Part shown: piece after piece, positions 1 to 5,809 of the stretch
How the letters are laid out: every line of letters starts with the position of its first letter
How positions within the stretch are numbered: the stretch's first letter is position 1
Source: an uncultured Holophagaceae bacterium
Lineage (GTDB): Bacteria; Acidobacteriota; Holophagae; Holophagales; Holophagaceae
Direction: 5' to 3'
DNA length: 11,247 nt
Assembly: GCA_903927605.1 (NCBI GenBank)
Contig: CAIYNT010000295.1
Span: forward strand, 1 to 11,247
Notes under the pieces: generated by a model
Seen by the model: the letters and a program-made list of their open reading frames with translations, nothing else
Databases searched by the model: none
Told to the model about the DNA's origin: nothing
Position numbers and translations under genes: made by a program

Positions 1-238
1 CTTCTACTGGCAGACCATCCGCAGCGGCGTGATGGTGTACACGGACCATCTCATGCCCGAGCTGCGCACGGCCAAGGCCCTGGAAGCCCTGGATCCTGAG
101 GCGCGCCTGGTGGCCCAGCGCGACGAATGGGAGCAGGATGCCTGGGGCCTGACTCCGACCCTGCGGGCGCACTTCGAGGTGCTCCTTTCGGTGCCCACGG
201 GCGGCGGTGAGATCCTGCTGCTGAAGAAGAAGCCATGA
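1..238 (+). CDS. 3' end of a gene, possibly a GT39/ArnT-like glycosyltransferase (partial)
   Basis: The reading frame is open from the left edge (first full codon at position 2) to a TGA at 236-238, so only the last 78 residues are visible and the true start lies outside the window. The visible part is soluble-looking: an aromatic start (FYWQ), a segment VMVYTDHLMPELRTAKALEA, then RLVAQRDEWEQ, and an EILLLKKKP end. C-terminal soluble domains of membrane glycosyltransferases of the PMT/ArnT class often read like this (a strand with 'RDEWE', then a final 'LLRR/LLKK' strand), and the next two genes are also envelope-sugar genes. Its TGA overlaps the ATG of the next gene (ATGA at 235-238), implying translational coupling. 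That it is coding is well supported; the family is a guess from a short fragment. Confidence 0.5.
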   Translation, partial: FYWQTIRSGVMVYTDHLMPELRTAKALEALDPEARLVAQRDEWEQDAWGLTPTLRAHFEVLLSVPTGGGEILLLKKKP

Positions 239-1254
239 TTCCGGATCACGCCCACTGGCTTCGCATGCCTCGCTTCGTGGGCGATGCGATCCTCATGCAT
301 CAGGCGGCGGCGCCGCTCATCCAGGCAAGACTGCCCCTGGTGGCCTGGGGACCCGCGGCCACGGTGGAGCTCTTTGAAGGCGCCCCGGGCTATGCCGCTG
401 TCTGTGCCGATCCTGCGAAGAAGCCCGGCCTGCTCGCCGCCACCGCGCTGCTGCGCGCCCACCATCCCGCTTCGCTCTTGGCCCTGGCCAAGAGCCTGCG
501 GGCTCCCGCCGCCGCCTTTCTGGCCCGGGTACCCCGCCGGGTCGGCTGCGGCGATGGCGGTGCGTTCCTGCTGCTCACCGCCAGCCTGAAGTACTGGGAC
601 CGGGACGACCATTCCCTGGACCGCTACCGGGATATCGTGCGGCTCGGCTATCCCGAGCTGGGACCGGCCACCTTCTTGCCTTTCCGCCCCCGCGCTGAGA
701 GTGCCGAAGCCGTGGATCGATCCCGGCGTGAACATGGATTCGATGCGGCACCCTATGTGGCCTTCGCCATCGGCGCCGCCGCGGGCGCCAAGCGCCTGGG
801 GCTGGACCTGCTGGTGGAGCTGGCGCGGCGGACCCTCGCCCGGGGCTACCGCATTGTGGTGCTGGGCGGTCCCGGCGATGACGTGATTTACGGCGGCCGC
901 CTGAAGGAGCAGGTGCCCGAGGTGCTGGACCTCACGGCCCAGATCCCCTGGTCCCAGAGTGCCGCCTGGTTGGCGGGCGCCTCGGCCGTCCTGGCCAACG
1001 ACTCGGGTCTGGCGCACCTGGCCGCGGCCTGCGGCGTGCCCGTGGTGGCGGTTTTCGGTCCCACCATCCCGCGCCACACGGCGCCCCGGGGTCCGATGGT
1101 GACTGTACTCCGCAAAGAGGAGCTGACCTGCCTCGAGTGCCAGCACTGGCACTGTCCTCTGCCGGACCATCCCTGCATGACCCAGCTGCCTGCCGACACC
1201 CTCTGGGCGGCCCTGGAAGCGCACCTCGCCACCCCCGTTCCGGAGGCCCCATGA
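235..1254 (+). CDS. Glycosyltransferase family 9 (ADP-heptose:LPS heptosyltransferase-like)
   Basis: A complete 339-residue protein, the usual length for GT9 enzymes, which transfer a nucleotide-activated heptose (or a related sugar) to the LPS core or another surface glycan on the cytoplasmic face of the inner membrane. The N-terminal half opens with RFVGDAILMHQ (residues 13-23), matching the GD(A/V) motif whose Asp is the proposed catalytic base in WaaC. The C-terminal nucleotide-sugar domain has the family signature ANDSGLAHLAAACGVPVVAV (254-273), then FGPT (274-277). A Cys cluster (Cys299, 302, 307, 314; C-x2-C-x4-C-x6-C) near the end is seen in many GT9 members. The ATG at 235 overlaps the upstream stop, and the TGA (1252-1254) overlaps the ATG of the next gene, so all three are probably co-translated. 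Sugar donor and acceptor cannot be deduced, so waaC/waaF/waaQ is not assigned. Confidence 0.9.
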   Translation: MIPDHAHWLRMPRFVGDAILMHQAAAPLIQARLPLVAWGPAATVELFEGAPGYAAVCADPAKKPGLLAATALLRAHHPASLLALAKSLRAPAAAFLARVPRRVGCGDGGAFLLLTASLKYWDRDDHSLDRYRDIVRLGYPELGPATFLPFRPRAESAEAVDRSRREHGFDAAPYVAFAIGAAAGAKRLGLDLLVELARRTLARGYRIVVLGGPGDDVIYGGRLKEQVPEVLDLTAQIPWSQSAAWLAGASAVLANDSGLAHLAAACGVPVVAVFGPTIPRHTAPRGPMVTVLRKEELTCLECQHWHCPLPDHPCMTQLPADTLWAALEAHLATPVPEAP

Positions 1255-1628
1255 GCCCCAATCTGAAGGCCATCCCCCTCATCGTGCTGGGTGTGCTACT
1301 CAACGCCGCCGCCCAGATCTGCCTGAAGAAGGGCCTGCAGGCAGCGGGCGGCATGCAGCTGGCCGTGGGACCGCTGTTCCGGCTGGCCCTCGAACCCTGG
1401 GTGGTGGCGGGCCTGGCCTGCTACGCCGTCAGCGTGGTGGTGTGGCTCGGCGCCCTGTCCATGGTGCAAGTGAACTACGCCTACCCCTTCCTGGCACTGG
1501 GTTTCATCGCCAACGCCCTCATGGCCCGCGCCTTCCTGGGCGAGGCCATGACCCCCATGCGGTGGGTGGCGCTGGCGATCATCGTCGTGGGCGTCGGCCT
1601 GCAGGCCTTGAGCGGGCGGGGGCAGTGA
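1251..1628 (+). CDS. Small four-helix EamA/SMR-type membrane protein, ArnE/ArnF-like
   Basis: A 125-residue, very hydrophobic protein with four predicted membrane helices (about residues 8-26, 49-68, 72-94 and 103-121). The first helix carries LLNAAAQICLKKGL and the third region NYAYPFLALGF, followed by FLGEAMTPMRW. This is the half-size EamA pattern seen in ArnE/ArnF, the proposed flippase of undecaprenyl-phosphate-aminoarabinose; the membrane Glu in helix 1 typical of EmrE-type drug exporters is absent. ATG at 1251 is preferred over longer in-frame starts because it overlaps the GT9 stop (ATGA) and has GGAG at 1242-1245. Beside glycosyltransferases, the likely job is moving a lipid-linked sugar across the inner membrane. 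Its last 50 bp overlap the end of the convergent mtnA gene. Confidence 0.8.
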   Translation: MSPNLKAIPLIVLGVLLNAAAQICLKKGLQAAGGMQLAVGPLFRLALEPWVVAGLACYAVSVVVWLGALSMVQVNYAYPFLALGFIANALMARAFLGEAMTPMRWVALAIIVVGVGLQALSGRGQ

Positions 1629-2628
1629 CCTGAGTTCCGCAGACCCTGCTCAGCACGCCTGACTTCAACTGCCCGGCGCTGTACACGCCGCGATCCAGCA
1701 CTAGGCTGGTGACGAGATCCGCGGGGGTGACGTCGAAGCTGGGGTTCCAGGTGGGCATGCCTTCCGGTGCCCAGCGCAGGGGGCCGTAGCCGAGCACTTC
1801 GGCGGGGGCCCGTTCCTCGATGGGGATGGCGGCGCCATCGGGGCAGGCGAGATCCACGGTGGAGAAGGGGGCCACGGGATGGAAGGGAATGCCGTGGAAG
1901 CGGGCCTGCACAGCTAGGCCGTAGGTGCCCACCTTGTTGGCGAAGTCGCCGTTGGCGGCCACGCGGTCCGAGCCCACCAGCACGCGCTGCACCTTACCGT
2001 CGCGCAAGAGCAGGGCCGCCATGCTGTCGGTGATGAGGGTGGACGGGATGCCCAGCTTCGTCAGCTCCCAGGCCGTGAGGCGGCCGCCCTGGAGGAGTGG
2101 CCGGGTCTCGTCCGCGTACACGTGGATGCGCTTGCCTTGTTCGTGGGCGCGGCGGATGACGCCCAGGGCCGTGCCGATGCCCGCGGTGGCCAGGCCCCCC
2201 GTGTTGCAGTGGGTGAGCAGACCCTCGCCATCCTGGACGAGGGCGGCGCCTTGCGTCGCCATGCCTTCGCAGAGTCGCACGTCCTCCGCGAAGATGGCCT
2301 CGGCCTCACGCACGGGATCGCCGGCATCCTTCATGCGGTCCATGGCCCACATGAGGTTCACGGCCGTGGGTCGCGCCCGGCGCAGGGCCGCACAGGCGGC
2401 CGCGTACTCGGTGGCGGACGCGCCGCGCTCCGCGAAGGTCGCCAGGCTGGCCGCCGCGGCCACGCCGATGAGGGGGGCGCCACGCACCGCCAGGCGCTGG
2501 ATGAGCGCGACCATGCCACTTGGATCGCTGCCGTCCAGCCACACTTCCGCATCCGGCAGCTGCGTCTGGTCCAGCACCCAGAGCGCGCGGCCGTCATGTT
2601 TCAGACCAAGGGATTCGAAGGGGTTCAT
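1579..2628 (-). CDS. mtnA: S-methyl-5-thioribose-1-phosphate isomerase (MtnA)
   Basis: A 349-residue member of the eIF-2B/MtnA family, which isomerises 5-methylthioribose-1-phosphate (or 5-deoxyribose-1-phosphate) to the ribulose-1-phosphate form in the cytoplasm. Diagnostic elements are RGAPLIGVAAAASLA (49-63), the catalytic-Cys loop THCNTGGLATAGIGTALG (Cys141), YADETRPLLQG (171-181) and GSDRVAANGDFANKVGTY (219-236, Asp221). Cys141 and Asp221 line up with Cys160 and Asp240 of the Bacillus subtilis enzyme, with the same spacing of 80 residues. The ATG at 2626-2628 has only a weak AGAAAG-type ribosome site, and a large hairpin ends 12 nt upstream of it. It follows the class II aldolase gene on the same strand (97 bp gap), probably as an operon. 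The last ~20 residues are Arg/Pro-rich and are read antisense through the 3' end of the neighbouring membrane-protein gene. Confidence 0.95.
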   Translation of the reverse strand: MNPFESLGLKHDGRALWVLDQTQLPDAEVWLDGSDPSGMVALIQRLAVRGAPLIGVAAAASLATFAERGASATEYAAACAALRRARPTAVNLMWAMDRMKDAGDPVREAEAIFAEDVRLCEGMATQGAALVQDGEGLLTHCNTGGLATAGIGTALGVIRRAHEQGKRIHVYADETRPLLQGGRLTAWELTKLGIPSTLITDSMAALLLRDGKVQRVLVGSDRVAANGDFANKVGTYGLAVQARFHGIPFHPVAPFSTVDLACPDGAAIPIEERAPAEVLGYGPLRWAPEGMPTWNPSFDVTPADLVTSLVLDRGVYSAGQLKSGVLSRVCGTQVTAPARSRPAGRRPRR

Positions 2629-2640
2629 AAGAACTTTCTA

Positions 2641-2711
2641 TCCACAGATTTCACAGATTCACACAGATTTCTATTTGCAGTTGAATCTGTGTCATCTGTG
2701 GAATCTGTGGA
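2641..2711. repeat. Large imperfect inverted repeat built of CACAGAT units
   Basis: The left arm (2641-2669) and right arm (2684-2711) are reverse complements over about 28 nt with one mismatch and a one-base bulge, around a 14-nt loop. Each arm contains three direct copies of CACAGAT(T) or its complement ATCTGTG. Such CACAGAT-rich intergenic repeats recur in many bacterial genomes and translate into recognisable junk such as 'QISQIHTD' and 'LCHLWNLW'. Here it occupies almost all of the gap between the aldolase gene and mtnA, so the transcript would carry a long stem just before the mtnA start. It has no U-tract on either strand and is not a canonical intrinsic terminator. Confidence 0.85.
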
Positions 2712-2723
2712 CCCATTTTGTTT

Positions 2724-3368
2724 TCAAATGATCTTCGGACCAAGCTTGGTTCGAAGCGAGCGCAGTTCCTGAAGTTCATCTGTGGATAACGGTTTCGCGC
2801 CGCCCAGGGTCTCGGCCTTCCAGAGGATGGTGGCAACCTGCTCCAGGCGCTCCATGCCGCCCACGGCTTCGTCCAGGTGCTCGCCCCAGCAGAGGCCGCC
2901 GTGGCGGGCCAGGATGAGGAGACGGTGCTCCGGCAGGAAGGGCAGGAGGTTGTCACCCATGCCTTCAGTTCCCGGCAGGGCCATGGGCACAATGGGGATG
3001 CGGCCCGCGGCGAGGATGACTTCGGGCAGGCCGTCCGAAGGCAGTTCCTTCAACTCGGGTCGGGCCAGGGACCAGGCGATGGCCGTGGGCGGGTGGGCAT
3101 GGACGATGGCTCTAGCCTGCGGCACGGCGCGGTAGATGGCCAGGTGCATGGCCAGCTCGCTGCTGGGGCGGCCCGACAGGATGGTGCCGTCCAGCTGCAG
3201 GTGGGCCAGGTCCGCCAGCTGCACCCTGGCCTTGGGCACGCCGCTGGGGGTCATGGCGATGAGGCCGTTGGGCAGGCGCACGGACAGGTTGCCGTCCGAA
3301 GCTGCCAGCAGGCCCCCTGCGTGCAGGCGGCGACAGGCGTCGAGTAGATCTTCAAGTGGTTGTTCCAT
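2724..3368 (-). CDS. Class II aldolase/adducin-family protein, probable (methylthio)ribulose-1-phosphate aldolase or dehydratase
   Basis: A 214-residue zinc-dependent class II aldolase fold, similar in length to FucA (215) and MtnB (~209). In order it has SDGNLSVR (24-31, phosphate binding), TPSGVPK (40-46), PSSELAMHLAIY (68-79) with the probable catalytic Glu71, VHAHPP (89-94) with metal ligands His90 and His92, and ARHGGLCWG (154-162) with third ligand His156. These match Glu73, His92, His94 and His155 of L-fuculose-1-phosphate aldolase. Linkage to mtnA points to 5-methylthioribulose-1-phosphate or 5-deoxyribulose-1-phosphate as substrate. The VHAHPPTAIAW signature looks more like true aldolases than the H(V/T)H(T/S)VNN pattern of MtnB dehydratases, favouring cleavage to DHAP plus an aldehyde, but MtnB activity cannot be excluded. 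The ATG at 3366-3368 is preceded by GGATGA, a weak ribosome site. Confidence 0.8.
   Translation of the reverse strand: MEQPLEDLLDACRRLHAGGLLAASDGNLSVRLPNGLIAMTPSGVPKARVQLADLAHLQLDGTILSGRPSSELAMHLAIYRAVPQARAIVHAHPPTAIAWSLARPELKELPSDGLPEVILAAGRIPIVPMALPGTEGMGDNLLPFLPEHRLLILARHGGLCWGEHLDEAVGGMERLEQVATILWKAETLGGAKPLSTDELQELRSLRTKLGPKII
2733..2756. repeat. 24-bp near-perfect palindrome at the 3' end of the class II aldolase gene
   Basis: CTTCGGACCAAG (2733-2744) faces CTTGGTTCGAAG (2745-2756). Eleven of twelve pairs are complementary and the remaining one is G/T. It lies inside the last codons of the aldolase gene, 21 bp from the CACAGAT inverted repeat, so the 3' end of this gene is unusually structure-rich. 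A role is not evident; it may add to transcript stability or be chance. Confidence 0.4.
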
Positions 3369-3385
3369 TCATCCATGTTCGCATG

Positions 3386-3418
3386 GCTCCAGAAGTGGCC
3401 GTAGGCCGCTTCTGGAGC
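3386..3418. promoter_or_regulatory. Strong 15-bp hairpin in the divergent intergenic region
   Basis: GCTCCAGAAGTGGCC (3386-3400), a GTA loop, then GGCCGCTTCTGGAGC (3404-3418): 15 pairs with only one imperfect (T/G). It lies in the 105-bp gap between the divergent aldolase gene (-) and the unknown-function gene (+), 17 nt upstream of the aldolase start codon. No U-tract follows on either strand, so it is not a classical terminator. It could be a dyad operator for a regulator of one or both genes, or a 5'-leader stem in the aldolase-mtnA transcript. I see no convincing sigma-70 boxes for the minus-strand gene. Confidence 0.5.
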
Positions 3419-3473
3419 AAGCAAAGCCCGGTGGGTTACGGACGCCACGAATCCCCGACGGGTATGCTGGCGT

Positions 3474-4109
3474 ATGGACGATCTTCGAGACTGGATCCGC
3501 GAACGCTGGGGCCTGGCGGCACTCAGTCTGCTGGTCGGGCTCCTGGGGCTCTGGTGGTGGCAGGGGCGGCCTCTTACCCATCCCCCGGGCATCCTGGCGC
3601 CTCTGGAACCCATTCAGACTGAACCGGAATCCCCGGCGTCGTGGACCTTCCACGAGCACCGGATCACGCCGCTGGCGCACTTCGAACTCTGGGCGCGGGT
3701 GCTGAGCACGGAACGCTACCGCTTCGACCGGGCGGCGCAGCTGTCCCCGGTGGACTTCGCCCTGGGCTGGGGCCCCATGTCCGACACGCGGATCCTCCAG
3801 GCGTTCACCATCGAGCAGCGGGACCGCTGGTACTTCTGGCGGTCCGGCAACATGCCGATCCCCGCCGACCAGGTGATCAGCCATAGCGCCAACATGCACA
3901 TGATCCCGGCAAATGGGGCCGTCGAAAGGCGGCTGCTGGCCGTGCGGACGGGCCAGCTCGTGGAGCTGCGGGGCCAGCTCATCCGGGCCGACGGGAAGGA
4001 TGGCTGGCACTGGGTCAGCAGCCTGTCGCGGACGGATACCGGGGATGGCTCCTGCGAGGTGGTCTGGGTGGAATCCGCGCGGGCGACAGACCGCCCGGAT
4101 GGAATGTGA
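3474..4109 (+). CDS. Membrane-anchored protein of unknown function with HSANMHxIPA motif
   Basis: A 211-residue protein with one N-terminal membrane helix (about residues 13-29, ending in WWWQGR), then a Pro-rich linker (35-55) and a folded domain, presumably periplasmic. The domain contains SPVDFALGWGPMSD (91-104), RWYFWRSGNMPIP (118-130), HSANMHMIPA (137-146), GQLVELRGQLI (160-170) and DGWHWVSSLSRTDTGDGSCEVVWVE (176-200). I recall similar uncharacterised proteins in other Gram-negative bacteria sharing the 'ALGWGPMSD' and 'HSANMH.IPA' blocks, but I know no function. The only Cys is Cys193. The start at 3474 lacks a clear Shine-Dalgarno; TATGCT at 3463-3468 could be a -10 box giving an almost leaderless mRNA. 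The gene is 68 bp upstream of the Ptb-Buk frame on the same strand, with no obvious functional link. Confidence 0.75.
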   Translation: MDDLRDWIRERWGLAALSLLVGLLGLWWWQGRPLTHPPGILAPLEPIQTEPESPASWTFHEHRITPLAHFELWARVLSTERYRFDRAAQLSPVDFALGWGPMSDTRILQAFTIEQRDRWYFWRSGNMPIPADQVISHSANMHMIPANGAVERRLLAVRTGQLVELRGQLIRADGKDGWHWVSSLSRTDTGDGSCEVVWVESARATDRPDGM

Positions 4110-4142
4110 CCTCCAGGTAGAAAACCAGCCTGGCAGCCCTGC

Positions 4143-4148
4143 TAGACT
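4143..4148 (+). promoter_or_regulatory. Possible extended -10 promoter for the ptb-buk gene
   Basis: TAGACT preceded by TGC forms an extended -10 pattern (TGN-TANNNT), 29 bp upstream of the ATG at 4178. No good -35 box lies at the expected distance. An AGGTGG ribosome site follows, with suitable spacing to the ATG. Weak evidence; the gene could also be transcribed by read-through from the gene before it. Confidence 0.3.
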
Positions 4149-4177
4149 CGGCGGGCGACGATCCCAGGTGGTCCCCC

Positions 4178-5809
4178 ATGTTTGACATTGAAGCCTCTCT
4201 CGACAGCCGGCTGCTGGCCGTGCCCCGGAACCGTCCCACGGTGGTGTTTCCGGAGGCTCTGGATGCCCGCACGCTCGAAGCCGCCTGTTTCCTAGGCCGC
4301 TTCATCCGGCCCGTCTTCCTGGCCGCGGAGGCGCAAGTGCGGGCCCTGGCCGCCGACGCCTTGGCCCACCTCGGTCCGGACCGGGTGGCCTACACGCTCT
4401 CCGAAAGCGCCTTCGTCACGCCCGAATCCCGGCCCGACCTGGTGGAGGCTTTCGCTTCGGCCCGAGTGCAGTGGGGTCAGGAGAATGACCGCCCCATCGA
4501 CCTGGAGGAGTCCCGGGTGCAGGTTTCCGAGCCGGGCCGCTTCGGCATCTGGGCCGTCAAGCTGGGTCATGCCGACATGGTGGTGGGAGGCGCCAGCCAC
4601 GAGCCGAAGGCCTTCTTCCGCCCCATGGTGGACCTGCTGGCCAAGCGTCCCGTCACCTGCGAGGCGGGCGTGTTCGTGCTGCCGGACGAGCATCCCGAGG
4701 AAGTCTATCCCCACAACATCGTGGTGTTCGGCGATGTGGGTGTGAACGCCACCATGACGCCGCGCATCCTCGCGGAAGTGGCCGTGGGCACCTGCGCCGT
4801 GGCCCGCGACCTCATCCCCGAGGACGTGCTGCCCGAGATCCGCTGCGCCATGGTGTCCTACTCGAACCGCGGCAGCGACGAGGGGCCCTCGCCGGAGCTG
4901 GTGCGGCAGGCCGCAGACCTGGTGCCGGAGATCCTGGCCGAGCGCCTCCAGCATGCCGAACGCTACGGCAGCATCCACATCCGTGGCGAGGTGAAGGTCA
5001 ATGTGGCGCTGTCCCGCCGCTCCGCTGACCTGTACCACGCCGAGGGCCTGCCCTGGGAGGGCGGACCCAATGTGATCGTCTGCCCCAACCTGGACATGGG
5101 GAACCTGCTCTACAACCTCTACGCCACGCGCTTCCCGGGCGCCCGGAAGTTCCCGGTGATGTTCGGGCTCCTGTTCCAGGGCGTGGACCTGCCCATGGAC
5201 TGCACGCCCGAGGACATCCGGCTGGCCGTGAAGGCCTCCGTCATGCGTCTGCATCACTACGGCCAGTGGCAGCGCACGCAGAAGGACACCTTCTTCCGCC
5301 GCCATCGCGTGCTGGTGCTGAATCCCGGATCGACCACCACCCGGACCTCCATCTTCGAGGGGGACGAGGAGCGGTTCACCGAGGAGCTCCAGCATCCGGT
5401 CGAGGCGCTGAAGGCCTTCGACGGCAGGCCCATCACCGCCCAGTTCGCCTTCCGCAAGGAAGCGGTGCTGGACTTCCTGCGGGGGCACGGGCTGGCGCTC
5501 ACCGACTTCGATGCCGTGGCCGGCCGGGGTGGCCTGCTGCGGCCCATCCCCCACGGCACCTGGAAGGTGGGAACCGCCATGCTCGAGGATCTGAAGGCCG
5601 GCGCCCGCGGGGAGCATGCCTCGAGCCTGGGCGCCCTCATTGCCGCTGAGCTGGTGGCGGGCACGGGCAAGCCCGCCTACATCGTGGATCCGGTGGTGGT
5701 GGATGAGGCGGATCCCAAAGTGAAGATCTCGGGCCTCAAGGAACTGCCCCGCCGGGTCATCAGCCACGCCCTGAACCAGATCGCCACCGCCCGCCGCTAT
5801 GCGGAGTAA
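4178..5809 (+). CDS. Phosphate acyltransferase (Ptb/Pta) domain fused to a butyrate kinase domain, cut by an in-frame TAA
   Basis: The 543-residue product contains an apparently complete phosphate acetyl/butyryltransferase domain (about 18-360), which interconverts acyl-CoA and acyl-phosphate. Visible blocks are TVVFPEALDARTLEAA (21-36), AVKLGHADMVVGGASHEP (126-143), VFGDVGVNATMTPRILAEVAV (183-203), the MVSYSNRGSDEGPS loop (225-238) and GPNVIVCPNLDMGNLLYNL (296-314). After a short linker a butyrate kinase domain starts with VLVLNPGSTTTR (378-389, phosphate-1 motif), VAGRGGLLRPI (447-457), GEHASSLGALIA (478-489) and AYIVDPVVVDEAD (500-512). It stops at ARRYAE-TAA (5807-5809). Codons after the TAA continue the butyrate kinase without frame shift to 6388, giving 736 residues if uninterrupted. 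The acyltransferase half may still work; the kinase half should be inactive. Confidence 0.85.
   Translation: MFDIEASLDSRLLAVPRNRPTVVFPEALDARTLEAACFLGRFIRPVFLAAEAQVRALAADALAHLGPDRVAYTLSESAFVTPESRPDLVEAFASARVQWGQENDRPIDLEESRVQVSEPGRFGIWAVKLGHADMVVGGASHEPKAFFRPMVDLLAKRPVTCEAGVFVLPDEHPEEVYPHNIVVFGDVGVNATMTPRILAEVAVGTCAVARDLIPEDVLPEIRCAMVSYSNRGSDEGPSPELVRQAADLVPEILAERLQHAERYGSIHIRGEVKVNVALSRRSADLYHAEGLPWEGGPNVIVCPNLDMGNLLYNLYATRFPGARKFPVMFGLLFQGVDLPMDCTPEDIRLAVKASVMRLHHYGQWQRTQKDTFFRRHRVLVLNPGSTTTRTSIFEGDEERFTEELQHPVEALKAFDGRPITAQFAFRKEAVLDFLRGHGLALTDFDAVAGRGGLLRPIPHGTWKVGTAMLEDLKAGARGEHASSLGALIAAELVAGTGKPAYIVDPVVVDEADPKVKISGLKELPRRVISHALNQIATARRYAE

Noticed and set aside
4..1224. A 406-codon minus-strand frame opposite the GT9 gene.
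   Set aside because: Low-complexity Gly/Arg/Gln composition and no recognisable motif; the + strand frame carries all the GT9 signatures.
1925..2772. Plus-strand frames opposite mtnA (268 and 216 codons).
   Set aside because: They are shadows of mtnA and end in the CACAGAT repeat, which gives the well-known spurious 'QISQIHTD...LWNLW' type peptide.
2781..2789. Perfect DnaA-box sequence (TTATCCACA on the minus strand), with a near match at 2638-2646.
   Set aside because: It lies in the coding sequence of the aldolase gene, with no cluster of further boxes and no origin-type genes. The neighbouring CACAGAT repeat naturally yields TCCACA strings.
5807..5809. The TAA as a programmed recoding or selenocysteine-type site.
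   Set aside because: Selenocysteine uses UGA and pyrrolysine UAG; no stimulatory structure is evident and the expected residue is an ordinary Glu.
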